A stretch of 64,000 bases of DNA, from NCBI RefSeq assembly GCF_003967355.1, contig NZ_BIFH01000017.1, positions 395,065-459,064 of the forward strand, given 5' to 3'. Numbering within the stretch: the first letter of the stretch is position 1; each line of letters starts with the position of its first letter. The translations under genes and the position numbers were made by a program. Positions 49,118-58,093 of the stretch are shown here, piece after piece. Origin of the DNA: Embleya hyalina (GTDB lineage: Bacteria; Actinomycetota; Actinomycetes; Streptomycetales; Streptomycetaceae). Under the pieces are notes generated by a model. It was given only the letters and a program-made list of their open reading frames with translations. It did no database searches and was not told where the DNA came from.

Positions 49118-50229
49118 CAGGCCGGGTCCGCGTCGCGGCAGGCCCGGTAGAAGTCCTGCCAGTCGGCACGCGGGCGCACCGCGGTCTCCAGGTATTCGCG
49201 CCAGACCAGGGTGTCGGCGACCGGGTCCTTGACCACCGCGCCCAGGATCCCCGCCGCCACGTCGGCCGAGCGCAGCACACCGTCGCCGAAGTGCGCGGCG
49301 AGCGCGAGGCCGCCGGTGACCACGGAGATCGCCTCGGCGGTGGACAGCGACCCGGACGGGGTCTTCAGCCTGGTCCGGCCGTCTTCGGTGAGGCCGGCGC
49401 GCAGTTCGCGGAACACCGTGACCACGCGGCGCAGTTCGGCCTCGGCGCCGGCCACCGGCGGCAGTTCGAGGCCGGAGCCGAGCTGGGCCACCCGGCGGCC
49501 GACGATCTCCACCTCCGCGTCGGCGGTCGCGGGCAGCGGGAGCACCACGGTGTTGAACCGGCGGCGCAGCGCCGAGGAGAGTTCGTTGACCCCTCGGTCG
49601 CGGTCGTTGGCGGTGGCGATCAGGTTGAACCCGCGCACCGCCTGCACCTCGTCGTTCAACTCCGGTACGGGCAGGGTCTTCTCGGACAGGATGGTGATCA
49701 GCGAGTCCTGCACGTCGGCCGGGATGCGGGTCAACTCCTCGACCCGGGCGACCAGTCCGCGGCTCATCGCACGCATCACCGGGCCGGCCACCATGGCCGC
49801 GCGGCTGGGCCCGTGGGCGAGCAGTCGGGCGTAGTTCCAGCCGTAGCGGATGGCCTCCTCGGGGGTGCCCGCGGTGCCCTGGACGAGCAGCGTGGAGTCA
49901 CCGCACACGGCGGCGGCCAGATGCTCCGACACCCACGTCTTGGCCGTGCCCGGCACGCCGAGCAGCAGCAGCGCGCGGTCGGTGGCCAGCGTGGTGACGG
50001 CGACCTCGACGATCCGGCGCGGCCCGATGTACTTGGGCGAGATCACCGTGCCGTCGGGCAGCGTGCCGCCGAGCAGGTAGGTGGCCACCGCCCACGGCGA
50101 CAACCTCCACCGCGGCGGCCGGGGCCGCTCGTCGGCGGCGGCGAGCGCGGCCAACTCCTCGGCGAACGCGTCCTCGGCATGCTGCCGGAGCACGTCCTCC
50201 CCGACCGATTCGGCGGCAATTCCCACCAC
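49117..50229 (-). CDS. MoxR-family AAA+ ATPase
   Basis: About 370 residues of an AAA+ ATPase. Walker A is GVPGTAKTW, and the Walker B/lid region includes VARVEELTRIPADVQDSLI. Sensor 1 is in NLIATANDRDRGVNELSSALRRRF, with the ALRRRF arginine typical of MoxR. The N-terminus (RLSPWAVATYLLGGTLPDGTVISPKYIG) precedes the core. A GGGGGAG lies just before tandem GTG codons at 50229 and 50226; the second has the better spacing. It leads the MoxR-DUF5682-VWA operon. Such ATPases usually insert metal or remodel proteins with a VWA partner. Confidence 0.9.
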   Translation of the reverse strand: MVGIAAESVGEDVLRQHAEDAFAEELAALAAADERPRPPRWRLSPWAVATYLLGGTLPDGTVISPKYIGPRRIVEVAVTTLATDRALLLLGVPGTAKTWVSEHLAAAVCGDSTLLVQGTAGTPEEAIRYGWNYARLLAHGPSRAAMVAGPVMRAMSRGLVARVEELTRIPADVQDSLITILSEKTLPVPELNDEVQAVRGFNLIATANDRDRGVNELSSALRRRFNTVVLPLPATADAEVEIVGRRVAQLGSGLELPPVAGAEAELRRVVTVFRELRAGLTEDGRTRLKTPSGSLSTAEAISVVTGGLALAAHFGDGVLRSADVAAGILGAVVKDPVADTLVWREYLETAVRPRADWQDFYRACRDADPA

Positions 50230-50307
50230 GGCTCCCCCAGCGCTCGAACAAACCCGAACAGGGACAAGTCTGCCGGTCGGGTCCGACACGCCGAGGCGGC
50301 AAAGAGG

Positions 50308-50895
50308 TCAGAGGTGATCGAGCAGGAACCCGGTCTCGACGGTCGCGTCGAACGGCTCCGGCAACATCACCGACGCCCCGGCCTTCACCCGCTCCGTGAA
50401 GGTGTAACGCCCGTCGACCGGCCCGAAGCGCACGATAACGTCGTGCTCCTGCCGGTCGACCGTCAGCATCACCGGCACGTCGGCCCGCGCGAACTCATGG
50501 GGCTTTTCCCGTAGGTCGACACGACGTGTGCTGTTCGAGGTCACCTCGACGAACATCCAGACGCCGGACGCAGAAGTCGCGTGCCCATCGCGAAATTCGG
50601 CTGTCTTGCGGGTGTCGACGACGACGAGGTCGGGCGTACGTTCGGTGCCGATTCCCACCAGAAAGGCAACGCCTTCCAGCACGACGACCTCGGCCGGCAG
50701 CCGCGGTTCGAGCAGGTGGCGCAGACCCGTGACGATCCGGGCGTGCTCCCAGTCGGGTGACGCCTGCATAACCAGGCCGGACGGTGACGCCTCCCAGCGC
50801 ACAGCCTCGGGAAACTCGTCGGATGCGCGCAGTATCCGCAGGGCGGCCAGGCGCCACTTCGCCAGTGGGTCCGTCTCGGTGCCTTCGTCACTCAC
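50308..50895 (-). CDS. Uma2/DUF820-family PD-(D/E)XK nuclease-fold protein
   Basis: A 195-residue protein of the Uma2 family. PDLVVVDTR and WMFVEVTSNSTRRVDLREKPHEFA carry the Asp, Glu and Lys expected of a PD-(D/E)XK site (PD...ExT...K), and ADVPVMLTVD follows as in Uma2 proteins. Members are suspected endonucleases but most are uncharacterised. GTG at 50895 has AGAGGA seven bases upstream; an in-frame start at 50958 is possible. It lies between the MoxR gene and a second Uma2 copy on the other strand. Confidence 0.82.
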   Translation of the reverse strand: MSDEGTETDPLAKWRLAALRILRASDEFPEAVRWEASPSGLVMQASPDWEHARIVTGLRHLLEPRLPAEVVVLEGVAFLVGIGTERTPDLVVVDTRKTAEFRDGHATSASGVWMFVEVTSNSTRRVDLREKPHEFARADVPVMLTVDRQEHDVIVRFGPVDGRYTFTERVKAGASVMLPEPFDATVETGFLLDHL

Positions 50896-51126
50896 AAGGT
50901 GATCCTCTCGTGGCAGGGGCCCACGAATCGTCACGGGTTCGCGAACCTTCGATTGCATGCCTGCTCCCTGATCTTGTGCTGGGAAATCTCCCTTCGATAT
51001 TGGTGGGTTCCGGCATTCGATCCGCGTCGGCCGCTCACGGATGAGTGGAATCCGACGAGATCCGACACTCCGAGTCGAACGTCCACTATCGTCGCAGGTT
51101 TGATCGACAACGCGGGGAGGACACCG

Positions 51127-51758
51127 GTGCGCTCTCGACCTTCGTTGCCCTGGTCACCCATCGAGCCCGAAGGTGGTTGGACCGCCGAGGACCTCGATCG
51201 GCTTCCACCAGGCGCCCCGCCCGGGTGGAACTGCTCGACGGGATGCTGGTCGTGCGGTCCCCGCAGTCGTTGCTCCACTCGGAAATGGTCGGCGACCCGA
51301 CCCGATCCCTCGACGCGCAGGCCCCGGCCGCGCTCACCGTGGTCCGTCGCATGACGGTGCGCGTCGGGCCGCGATCCCGGCCGGAGGCAGATGTGTTGGT
51401 CGTGCGGACCGACTCCGCCACGAACCCGGATCTCATCATGTTCCAGCCGGCCGACGTGCGATTGGTCGTCGAAGTGGTCGCCCCGGATACGCGGGCACAC
51501 GATCGAGGGATCAAGCCCGCGCTGTACGCACGGAGCGGCATTCCGTACTTCCGGCGCGTCGAGCAGGACACGGAGGGCACGACCGTCCACGTTCACCGGC
51601 TCGACCCCGCGACACGCACCTACGTCCCGACCGGCGGGCATCGTGCCGCCATGAGACTCGATGTGCCGTTCCCGGTCGTGGTGGATGTGGCCGCGTTGGC
51701 TCACCGAGCCGAACGGGGCTCACCGTCGAGGATTTCCCGGCGCATCCCGGCCCGGTAG
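51127..51758 (+). pseudogene. Uma2/DUF820-family gene with a one-base frameshift
   Basis: GTG at 51127 has an excellent GGGGAGGA six bases upstream and opens VRSRPSLPWSPIEPEGGWTA, then EDLDRLPPGAPPGW, the normal Uma2 N-terminus. After TGG at 51226-51228 the next codon should be GAA (WELLDG); one G is missing. The rest (VELLDGMLVVRSPQSLLHSE, RPEADVLVV, LVVEVVAPDTRAHDRGIKPALYA) continues in the next frame to the stop at 51758. The PD-(D/E)XK residues survive downstream (EAD, EVV, K). It is either a recent pseudogene or a one-base sequence error. Its 3' end overlaps the DUF5691 gene by 58 bases, tail to tail. Confidence 0.8.
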
Positions 51759-53197
51759 CGGAGGGTTTCGGCGAGAGCGCGGAAGGCCTTGGGCCATTCG
51801 CCGTCGCCTTCGGCGAGCCCGTCGACGCGGGTGACCAGTGACGGGTCGAGGCCGCGGCCGGCGACGTCTCGGGCGCCGCTGAAGCTCCAGGGGTACGCGC
51901 CTGATCCGGCCGCCGTCGCGAAGGCGTCCAGGACCGCGTCGCCCAGCGAAACGGGCCACGGGGTCGGGCAGTTGGTGAGCAGTTGCAGGGCCTCGGACAG
52001 GCCGTGCTCGGCGATGTGGCGGGCCACGTGGTCGGCGCACTCGGCCGGCGGCAGCACGGTGAGCAGGCGGGTGGGCGCACCGCGACCGGCCAGTGCCCGG
52101 GCCCAGTCGACGTCGCGCTGGAGCACCGCCGCGCGGGCCCAGCCCTCCCGGACGTCCTCGGCGAACCGGCGCGGCAGCGCACGGGCCGCGATCTCCTCGG
52201 GGCTCGCCCCGAACACCTCCCGCCACACCGACAGCGGCGTGGCCGCGACGACCTCGCCCAGCCACCACGAGTGGTCCTCGCGCCCGGTCGGCGAGGACCG
52301 GTCGATCCCGTCCCGCAGCATCGCCTCGTCGCACTCGCCCGGCGGCACCACCAGCACCCGCCCCGCTCCGTCGGGTCGCAGGCAGGCCCGACCCCGCGCG
52401 CTCATCCGGGCCACGAACGCCGATCCGGGCAGCGCGCCGAGGCGCCGCGCCGCGGCCACCCGGACCACCTTGGCCCGATCGTCCAGGGCCGCCTCCAGGA
52501 ACGCCTCGTCGCCCGCCGTCGCCCCGGTGCCCAGCGCCTCGACGAACACCGCGCGGTCCTCGGCCGGTTCGGCCCGCCAGGTCCGGGCCAGCAACTCCCT
52601 GGCCGCGTCCGGGTCCGCGGCCCGCAGCACCGCGAACGCGGCCAGCCGCTCGCCGAATCGGCCGTGCCGCCACAGGTCGATCGGGTCGTCGGGATCCCCG
52701 GCCGCGATCCGGGTCAGCCAGGCCCACTCCGGGTTGAGCCCGGCCAGCCAACGCCCCCTCGGCCCGGCGAGTTCGGCCACGATCGCCCGCAGGTCCGTGC
52801 GCGAGCGGGCCGCGGTCAACAGGCCCGGCAGTTCGGACTCGGGCGCCCGCAGGCCGGCCGTCCGGGCCACGGCGAGCCATTCCGGCAGGAAGTCCATCCC
52901 GTCGCCTTCGAGCAGGATCCGCAACCGCACCCGGGCCGACTCCGGCACCGACGGTCGCGGGTCCACCTCGGCGCACGGCTCCGGCGGCGCGCCCGCGGGG
53001 GCCCGTCGGCCCGCTCGCCGATGCACCATCACGATCGCCGCCAGGTCGAGCAGCCGGACCGCCTCGTCGGTCCGGTCCACCCGCGCGGCCAGCTCGCCCA
53101 GCGCACCCTCGGCGGGCCATTCCGCGGCCCTGCGCCGCCCGGTGCCCACCAGTGCCGCCGACACCAGGTCGTCCCACACCGGATCCGCGACCCGCAT
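51701..53197 (-). CDS. DUF5691 family protein
   Basis: A 498-residue protein matching the actinobacterial DUF5691 family. The start MRVADPVWDDLVSAALVGTGRR is typical, and long alpha-helical segments with HEAT/ARM-like spacing follow (ARELLARTWRAEPAEDRAVF, DEAFLEAALDDRAKVVRVAA, ARRLGALPGSAF). No catalytic motif is seen. ATG at 53197 has GGGGAG six bases upstream. It lies 107 bases downstream of the SWIM gene on the same strand; in related genomes these two usually precede MoxR-DUF5682-VWA. The role is unknown, perhaps a scaffold. Confidence 0.82.
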   Translation of the reverse strand: MRVADPVWDDLVSAALVGTGRRRAAEWPAEGALGELAARVDRTDEAVRLLDLAAIVMVHRRAGRRAPAGAPPEPCAEVDPRPSVPESARVRLRILLEGDGMDFLPEWLAVARTAGLRAPESELPGLLTAARSRTDLRAIVAELAGPRGRWLAGLNPEWAWLTRIAAGDPDDPIDLWRHGRFGERLAAFAVLRAADPDAARELLARTWRAEPAEDRAVFVEALGTGATAGDEAFLEAALDDRAKVVRVAAARRLGALPGSAFVARMSARGRACLRPDGAGRVLVVPPGECDEAMLRDGIDRSSPTGREDHSWWLGEVVAATPLSVWREVFGASPEEIAARALPRRFAEDVREGWARAAVLQRDVDWARALAGRGAPTRLLTVLPPAECADHVARHIAEHGLSEALQLLTNCPTPWPVSLGDAVLDAFATAAGSGAYPWSFSGARDVAGRGLDPSLVTRVDGLAEGDGEWPKAFRALAETLRYRAGMRREILDGEPRSAR

Positions 53198-53304
53198 CCC
53201 GAACTCCCCTTCCACACATGGCGATCGTCCCCATGACGATCGGCCGCCGAAGATCGGCGGCGGTGTCCGTCCCGCGCCCGATCGGGCCGGTCGCGGCCGA
53301 CCGG

Positions 53305-54621
53305 CTACAGCGGGACGGCTCGGCCCTCGTGCCACGCGGTCACCGGGACGAATCCGCGCGCGCCGTACTCGCCGAACACGGTCAGCCCCGTGCCGCCGGA
53401 CATCGCGGACAACCGCCACAGCGCCTGCTCGCCGGTCCGGGCCCGGTCCACCGGCAGCCAGAACCCGTCCGCGCCGGCGATCCGCCACCCCATCGGCTCC
53501 GGCACCGCCACCACGTCGGCGAGCACCACCGGCCAGGCCTCCAGCCAGGGCTCGCGGCGCAACGCCTCGGCGTAGGCCAGGGTCGCCTCCTCGGGCCCCA
53601 CCCCGGCCGGCTCCGCCCCGGCGGCCGGCTCACCGGTCCGCTCGCCCAGCGCCACCCGCAGCGGCACCGCGTCGTCGTGGAAGGCCGCGTCGGCCTCGAT
53701 GGTGCGCCCCACGGGCAGGGCCAACCGCGGCGCGCGCCCCTGCGGCCCGAAGGCCAGCACCAGCGCGGGCCGGCCCGACCCGATGCCGCGCAGCCAGATC
53801 CGCCGCTCGGTCAGTCCGCCGTCGACGCTGTCCCGGCTGCCGAGCACCAGCCACCGATCGTGCACCGCGGTGCCCTCGGCCCGCGCCGCCCGCAGCACGT
53901 CCTCCGCGTCCACGGTCCAGCCGATGCGCGCCCGCAGTCCGGCCACCAGCGACGGATCGAGGTCGTCGGCGTGTTCGTGGGCGCGCAGGAGCAGCCACAA
54001 CTCGGCGTAGTCCTCCAGCAGTCGGCCCGGCCAGCCCTCCGCCCCGGACGCGGGTATCGCGCCCGCCGCGCGCAACCGGGCGGCCAGGCCGGGGGCCTTG
54101 GCGTCGACCATACGCTCCGCGATGCCGTCCCACATCGCGTATCCCTCACGCTCGGTGCCCACCAGCCCCTGGTGCACCCGATCGGCCAACCACCGGCGCA
54201 ACCGCTCGGTGCCCTCGGCGACTTCGGCCGCCCGCCGCTCGGCGCGGCGCCGGGCCGCGGCGGGATCGGCCAGACCGGCCCGCGCCCGCCGCCCGGCCGC
54301 CGGGGCGTCGACCCAGTCGGGGACGGTCGCCCCGACCGGCACCGCGGCCGGATCGTTCGCCCACAGGAGCAGCAGGCCGAGGGCGTGTGCGCAGGGAAAG
54401 CCCGGTCCGGGACACGAACATCGGCCCGTGGGACCGGCGGGATCGACCACCGTGCGGTAGGCCGTCGCGCCGCCGCCGGACCCCCAGATCGGGCCGCCCG
54501 CGATCGCCGAGGCACCGGTGGCCGACCACGACTCCGGTCTCGCGAGGGCGCTCCCGGCCGTGCGTGCTGCGGCGTCGGGAGCCAGTGCCAACACCCGTTC
54601 CGCGGTCCACCGTTGCTGCAT
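53305..54621 (-). CDS. SWIM zinc-finger family protein
   Basis: A 438-residue protein with an N-terminal SWIM finger of the pattern Cx-C-x(n)-C-x-H in GRCSCPGPGFPCAHALGLLL, at about residues 67-85. SWIM fingers bind zinc and often nucleic acid or protein. The N-terminal WTAERVLALAPDAAA and the helical remainder (RRAERRAAEVAEGTERLRRW; EDYAELWLLLRAHEHADDLD) are typical of the family partnered with DUF5691. ATG 54621 starts MQQRWTAERV. It is the first gene of the SWIM-DUF5691-MoxR-DUF5682-VWA block. Confidence 0.87.
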   Translation of the reverse strand: MQQRWTAERVLALAPDAAARTAGSALARPESWSATGASAIAGGPIWGSGGGATAYRTVVDPAGPTGRCSCPGPGFPCAHALGLLLLWANDPAAVPVGATVPDWVDAPAAGRRARAGLADPAAARRRAERRAAEVAEGTERLRRWLADRVHQGLVGTEREGYAMWDGIAERMVDAKAPGLAARLRAAGAIPASGAEGWPGRLLEDYAELWLLLRAHEHADDLDPSLVAGLRARIGWTVDAEDVLRAARAEGTAVHDRWLVLGSRDSVDGGLTERRIWLRGIGSGRPALVLAFGPQGRAPRLALPVGRTIEADAAFHDDAVPLRVALGERTGEPAAGAEPAGVGPEEATLAYAEALRREPWLEAWPVVLADVVAVPEPMGWRIAGADGFWLPVDRARTGEQALWRLSAMSGGTGLTVFGEYGARGFVPVTAWHEGRAVPL

Positions 54622-54720
54622 GACGGCCACGGTACGGGCCCGCACCGACACGTGTGTGCGAGCCCGTCGAACCCGCGGATCGCAGCGGGCCGAATGTCCG
54701 GATCCGAGGGAAGTGCCCGG

Positions 54721-55131
54721 TCAGGCGGCGGTGGTCGCCACGTGTGCGCGCACCCAGTCGACGATGTCGGTGGTCGGTGCGCCCGGGGTGAACACCGCCG
54801 CGACACCGATCCGTTGCAACTCGGGCACGTCCTCCTCCGGGATGATCCCGCCGCCGAACACCAGGATGTCCTCGGCCTCGCGCTCCTTGAGCAGTTCGAT
54901 CACCTTGGCGAAGAGCGTCATGTGCGCGCCGGAGAGCACCGACAGGCCGATCGCGTCGGCATCCTCCTGGATGGCCGTCTCGACGATCTGGACCGGGGTC
55001 TGGTGCAGCCCGGTGTACACCACCTCGAAGCCCGCGTCGCGCAGTGCGCGCGCGACCACCTTGACCCCACGATCGTGTCCGTCGAGCCCGGGCTTGGCCA
55101 CGACGATCCTGATCGGTCCGGGAACACCCAT
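54721..55131 (-). CDS. icmB: Isobutyryl-CoA mutase small (cobalamin-binding) subunit
   Basis: A 136-residue B12-binding protein. The Rossmann-like cobalamin domain shows KPGLDGHDRG (the DxHxxG motif that supplies the lower axial His to cobalt), GLSVLSGAHMTLF and VFGGGIIPEEDV. Length and sequence fit the IcmB subunit, which with a separate large subunit interconverts isobutyryl-CoA and n-butyryl-CoA and so feeds polyketide and fatty-acid precursors. No large subunit is in the window. ATG 55131 has GGAGG five bases upstream; other in-frame ATGs (55149, 55143) lack it. Confidence 0.92.
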   Translation of the reverse strand: MGVPGPIRIVVAKPGLDGHDRGVKVVARALRDAGFEVVYTGLHQTPVQIVETAIQEDADAIGLSVLSGAHMTLFAKVIELLKEREAEDILVFGGGIIPEEDVPELQRIGVAAVFTPGAPTTDIVDWVRAHVATTAA

Positions 55132-55356
55132 CACTGCCTCCATGTACATAGCGAAGCCCTCGCCCGGAGCGTAACCCCCGCCCGGTCGGCGCACGGGCGG
55201 CGGTCGACGGCGTCCGCCCGGACGGGTGCCGCCGAGGCGGACCTCGTCACCCGCCCGGCCGTCTGACCTGCGGTTCCGATCGCGAGGATTGTCCTGTGAA
55301 CGTCAAGGGAGCTACAGTCCGTTTCCGACCGGCCCCCGAAACGTAAGGCGACGTAG

Positions 55357-56988
55357 GTGACGGACGTTCGCTACCCGAGTGCGGAGCAGCAGGCTCGCCA
55401 CGGGTCGGACGCCGAGGGTGCGTACTCCCCCTACGGCTCGTCCGACCCGGTTCACGGCGGCTACGACCAGGGCTACGGGTACGGCGCGAACGCCTACCCG
55501 ACCGACCCGAGCGGCGGTTGGCCCGCGGTCGACGCATCGGGTGGTTGGGGTGTACCGGCACCCGCGTACGACGGGTACGACACCGGCACCGGCCACCCCG
55601 CGGCGGCCGGCTACGCGTCCGGCGGGTACGCCGCCGTCGACCACTCCGGCACGCAGTACTCCGCCGTCGGCTACGACCCGACGGGCCACGGCTCGGGCGG
55701 CTACGACACCTCGGGGTATCAACCCGCCTACGACGCCTCGGGATACGTCCGGGTACCGAGCCACGACGGCTACGGCGACGGCTACACCGGGTCGTACGAC
55801 GCCTCCGGCGGCTATGCCGCGACCGGCACCTACGGCCATCCCGCGGTCCAGGACACCGGCTACGACACCCGGACCTGGGCGGTGACCGACACCGCGGCGC
55901 AGGATCCGGCGCCTGCCCCGTACGTCGACCCCGCGTGGGACGGTGGCTCGAACACCGGTATGTGGTACGCCGCTTCGGACACCGCCGCGTGGGAGTCCGA
56001 CACCTGGTACTCCCCCGTCCCGGTGCGCGACGACGCCGACAAGTGGTCGGGCGGCAACCGCTCGACGACGGACCTGTTCGACGACGGCGGCACGCGTGCG
56101 CCGGTCGAGCCCGCGTTCGATGTCGACGACCATGACCTCAGCGTGCCGGCCCCCACCGACACCGAGTCCGACGCGGACGACGCGCGCGTCGAGCGGCGGG
56201 TCGAACCGACCGGGAAGCCGAAGACCCGGGAGGCCAAGGCCGGCAAGGAGGCCAAGGAGTCCGCCGACAAGGCCCGGGTGAAGCGCAAACGCGCGTTCCC
56301 GCTCACCGCCGGCGCCCCGCTCGCGGTGATGGGCGCGGCGGCGATGGCCGTCGCGGCGGTCGGCGGCCTGCACACCGCGGGCGCCGAGACCAAGGACGCG
56401 GACCCGGTGGCCGGCGGCGAGGACCTGCCGCTGATGTCGCCGATGGACAAACAACTGGTGGATCTCCAGGTCGGCGCCGAGGACTTCGCCGAGCGCGCCA
56501 GTCGCGCGCAGACCCGGGTCTCGCTCCAGGAGCGCCAGGAACAGGCCCAGCAGGACCAGGAAGCCGAGCGCAAGCGCCGGGAGTCCCTCAGGCCCAAGTA
56601 CGTGCTCCCGGTCGCCCAGAAGGGCCTCAGCGCCTATTTCGGCTCCTCCGGCTCGCGCTGGGCGCACACCCACACCGGCATCGACTTCCCGGTGGACCTG
56701 GGCACCCCGGTGCTCGCGGTGATGGACGGCGTGGTGCGCACGCAGGTGAACACGGCCTACGGGAACATGGTGATCCTGACCGGCAAGGACGGCACCGAGA
56801 CCTGGTACTGCCACCTGACCCGGGCCAAGATCCGCTCCGGTCCGGTCAAGGCGGGCGACGTGATCGCCTACAGCGGCGACACCGGCAACAGCACCGGCCC
56901 GCACCTGCACTTCGAGGTCCGCCCCGGCGGCGGCGCCCCGATCAACCCGCTGCCCTGGCTGCGGGCGAACGGCCTCGACCCGACCTGA
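55357..56988 (+). CDS. M23 family metallopeptidase with long Gly/Tyr-rich N-terminus
   Basis: A 543-residue protein. Residues 1-220 are a Gly/Tyr/Asp-rich, repeat-like tail (SGGYAAVDHSG, GHGSGGYDTSGYQ). A charged stretch and a helix (about 313-335, LTAGAPLAVMGAAAMAVAAV) follow, then a coiled coil (VSLQERQEQAQQDQEAERKR). The LytM/M23 domain keeps the zinc ligands: HTGIDF (His439, Asp443) and HLHFE (His516, His518). It probably cuts peptidoglycan outside the membrane while the Tyr-rich tail stays in the cytoplasm. GTG at 55357. The gene is divergent from icmB. Confidence 0.9.
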   Translation: MTDVRYPSAEQQARHGSDAEGAYSPYGSSDPVHGGYDQGYGYGANAYPTDPSGGWPAVDASGGWGVPAPAYDGYDTGTGHPAAAGYASGGYAAVDHSGTQYSAVGYDPTGHGSGGYDTSGYQPAYDASGYVRVPSHDGYGDGYTGSYDASGGYAATGTYGHPAVQDTGYDTRTWAVTDTAAQDPAPAPYVDPAWDGGSNTGMWYAASDTAAWESDTWYSPVPVRDDADKWSGGNRSTTDLFDDGGTRAPVEPAFDVDDHDLSVPAPTDTESDADDARVERRVEPTGKPKTREAKAGKEAKESADKARVKRKRAFPLTAGAPLAVMGAAAMAVAAVGGLHTAGAETKDADPVAGGEDLPLMSPMDKQLVDLQVGAEDFAERASRAQTRVSLQERQEQAQQDQEAERKRRESLRPKYVLPVAQKGLSAYFGSSGSRWAHTHTGIDFPVDLGTPVLAVMDGVVRTQVNTAYGNMVILTGKDGTETWYCHLTRAKIRSGPVKAGDVIAYSGDTGNSTGPHLHFEVRPGGGAPINPLPWLRANGLDPT

Positions 56989-57028
56989 GCCCGACGCGCG
57001 TCGGCGATCCGGGACCTATCGTGGACGG

Positions 57029-57946
57029 ATGAGCTCATCCGAGGCGCAGTTCACCGCCGAGACCGGCAGCCGTGGCGAGTTCGTCCGGCAGGCCAACCGG
57101 TTCACCGGGCGGCCGGAGCCGGAGCGCGGGCGATATCAGCTGGTGGTGTCCCTGGCCTGCCCGTGGGCGCATCGGGCGATCATCGTGCGTCGGCTGCTCG
57201 GGCTCGACGACGCACTGGGTCTGTCCGTGGTGGACCCGATCCGGGACGAGCGGGGATGGCGGTTCACCAACCACCCCGACGGGCGCGACCCGGCGACCGG
57301 GCTCGCGTTCCTCGCCGACGCCTACCGGGCCAGTGACCCCACCTACGCCGGTCGGGTGACCGTACCCGCGATCATCGACCTGACCACCGGGCACGTGGTC
57401 ACCAACGACTATCCGCGGATCACCCTCGACTTCTCCACCCGCTGGACCGCGCTGCACCGAGCCGGCGCGCCCGATCTGTACCCCGAGCACCTGCGCGCGG
57501 AGATCGACGCGATCAACGCGGACGTGTTCCGGGACGTGAACAACGGCGTGTACCGGTGCGGGTTCGCCACCTCGCAGGACGCCTACGAAGAGGCGTTCGA
57601 CACGCTGTTCGCCCGGCTGGACCTGCTGGAGAAGCGGCTGGGCGGGCAGCGCTTCCTGGTCGGCGACGCGATCACCGAGGCGGACATCCGGCTGTTCACC
57701 ACGCTGGTCCGATTCGACGCGGTCTACCACGGCCACTTCAAGACCAACCTGCGCAAGCTGACCGAGTACCCGGTCCTGTGGGCCTACGCCCGCGACCTGT
57801 TCCAGACCGAAGGCTTCGGGGACACGGTCGACTTCGACCACATCAAGCGGCACTACTACGTCACACACGACGCGATCAACCCGACCGGAATCGTCCCGAA
57901 GGGCCCCGACCCGGAACTGTGGCACACACCGCACGGCCGCGGCTGA
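57029..57946 (+). CDS. Glutathionyl-hydroquinone-reductase-like GST family protein (YqjG/Xi class)
   Basis: A 305-residue protein with the Xi-class GST active site SLACPWAHRAIIVR (Cys44), VSVVDPIRDERGW-like segments, TLDFSTRW and the C-terminal helical domain (FDTLFARLDLLEKRLGGQRFL, EADIRLFTTLVRFD). This class reduces S-glutathionyl-hydroquinones. Actinomycetes make mycothiol instead of glutathione, so the natural thiol is probably mycothiol; that is inference. ATG 57029 is 41 bases after the M23 stop. A terminator follows at 58035-58069. Confidence 0.88.
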   Translation: MSSSEAQFTAETGSRGEFVRQANRFTGRPEPERGRYQLVVSLACPWAHRAIIVRRLLGLDDALGLSVVDPIRDERGWRFTNHPDGRDPATGLAFLADAYRASDPTYAGRVTVPAIIDLTTGHVVTNDYPRITLDFSTRWTALHRAGAPDLYPEHLRAEIDAINADVFRDVNNGVYRCGFATSQDAYEEAFDTLFARLDLLEKRLGGQRFLVGDAITEADIRLFTTLVRFDAVYHGHFKTNLRKLTEYPVLWAYARDLFQTEGFGDTVDFDHIKRHYYVTHDAINPTGIVPKGPDPELWHTPHGRG

Positions 57947-58034
57947 GCACACACCACGCGGGGACGGGGCGGCGCGGAGGCGCGGGCGCGGACGTATGGG
58001 TGCGAGCCCGGTGCCGCGCCCGCCGAGTACGCCC

Positions 58035-58069
58035 GAGGGGGCGGGGGGCCGCCGGCCCCCCGCCCCCTC
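58035..58069. terminator. Terminator between the GST-like gene and the membrane protein gene (convergent)
   Basis: A perfect 16-bp stem, GAGGGGGCGGGGGGCC and GGCCCCCCGCCCCCTC, with a GCC loop. It serves the two converging genes. Confidence 0.85.
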
Positions 58070-58093
58070 GTCGTATCGGACCACCCGTGTCGG

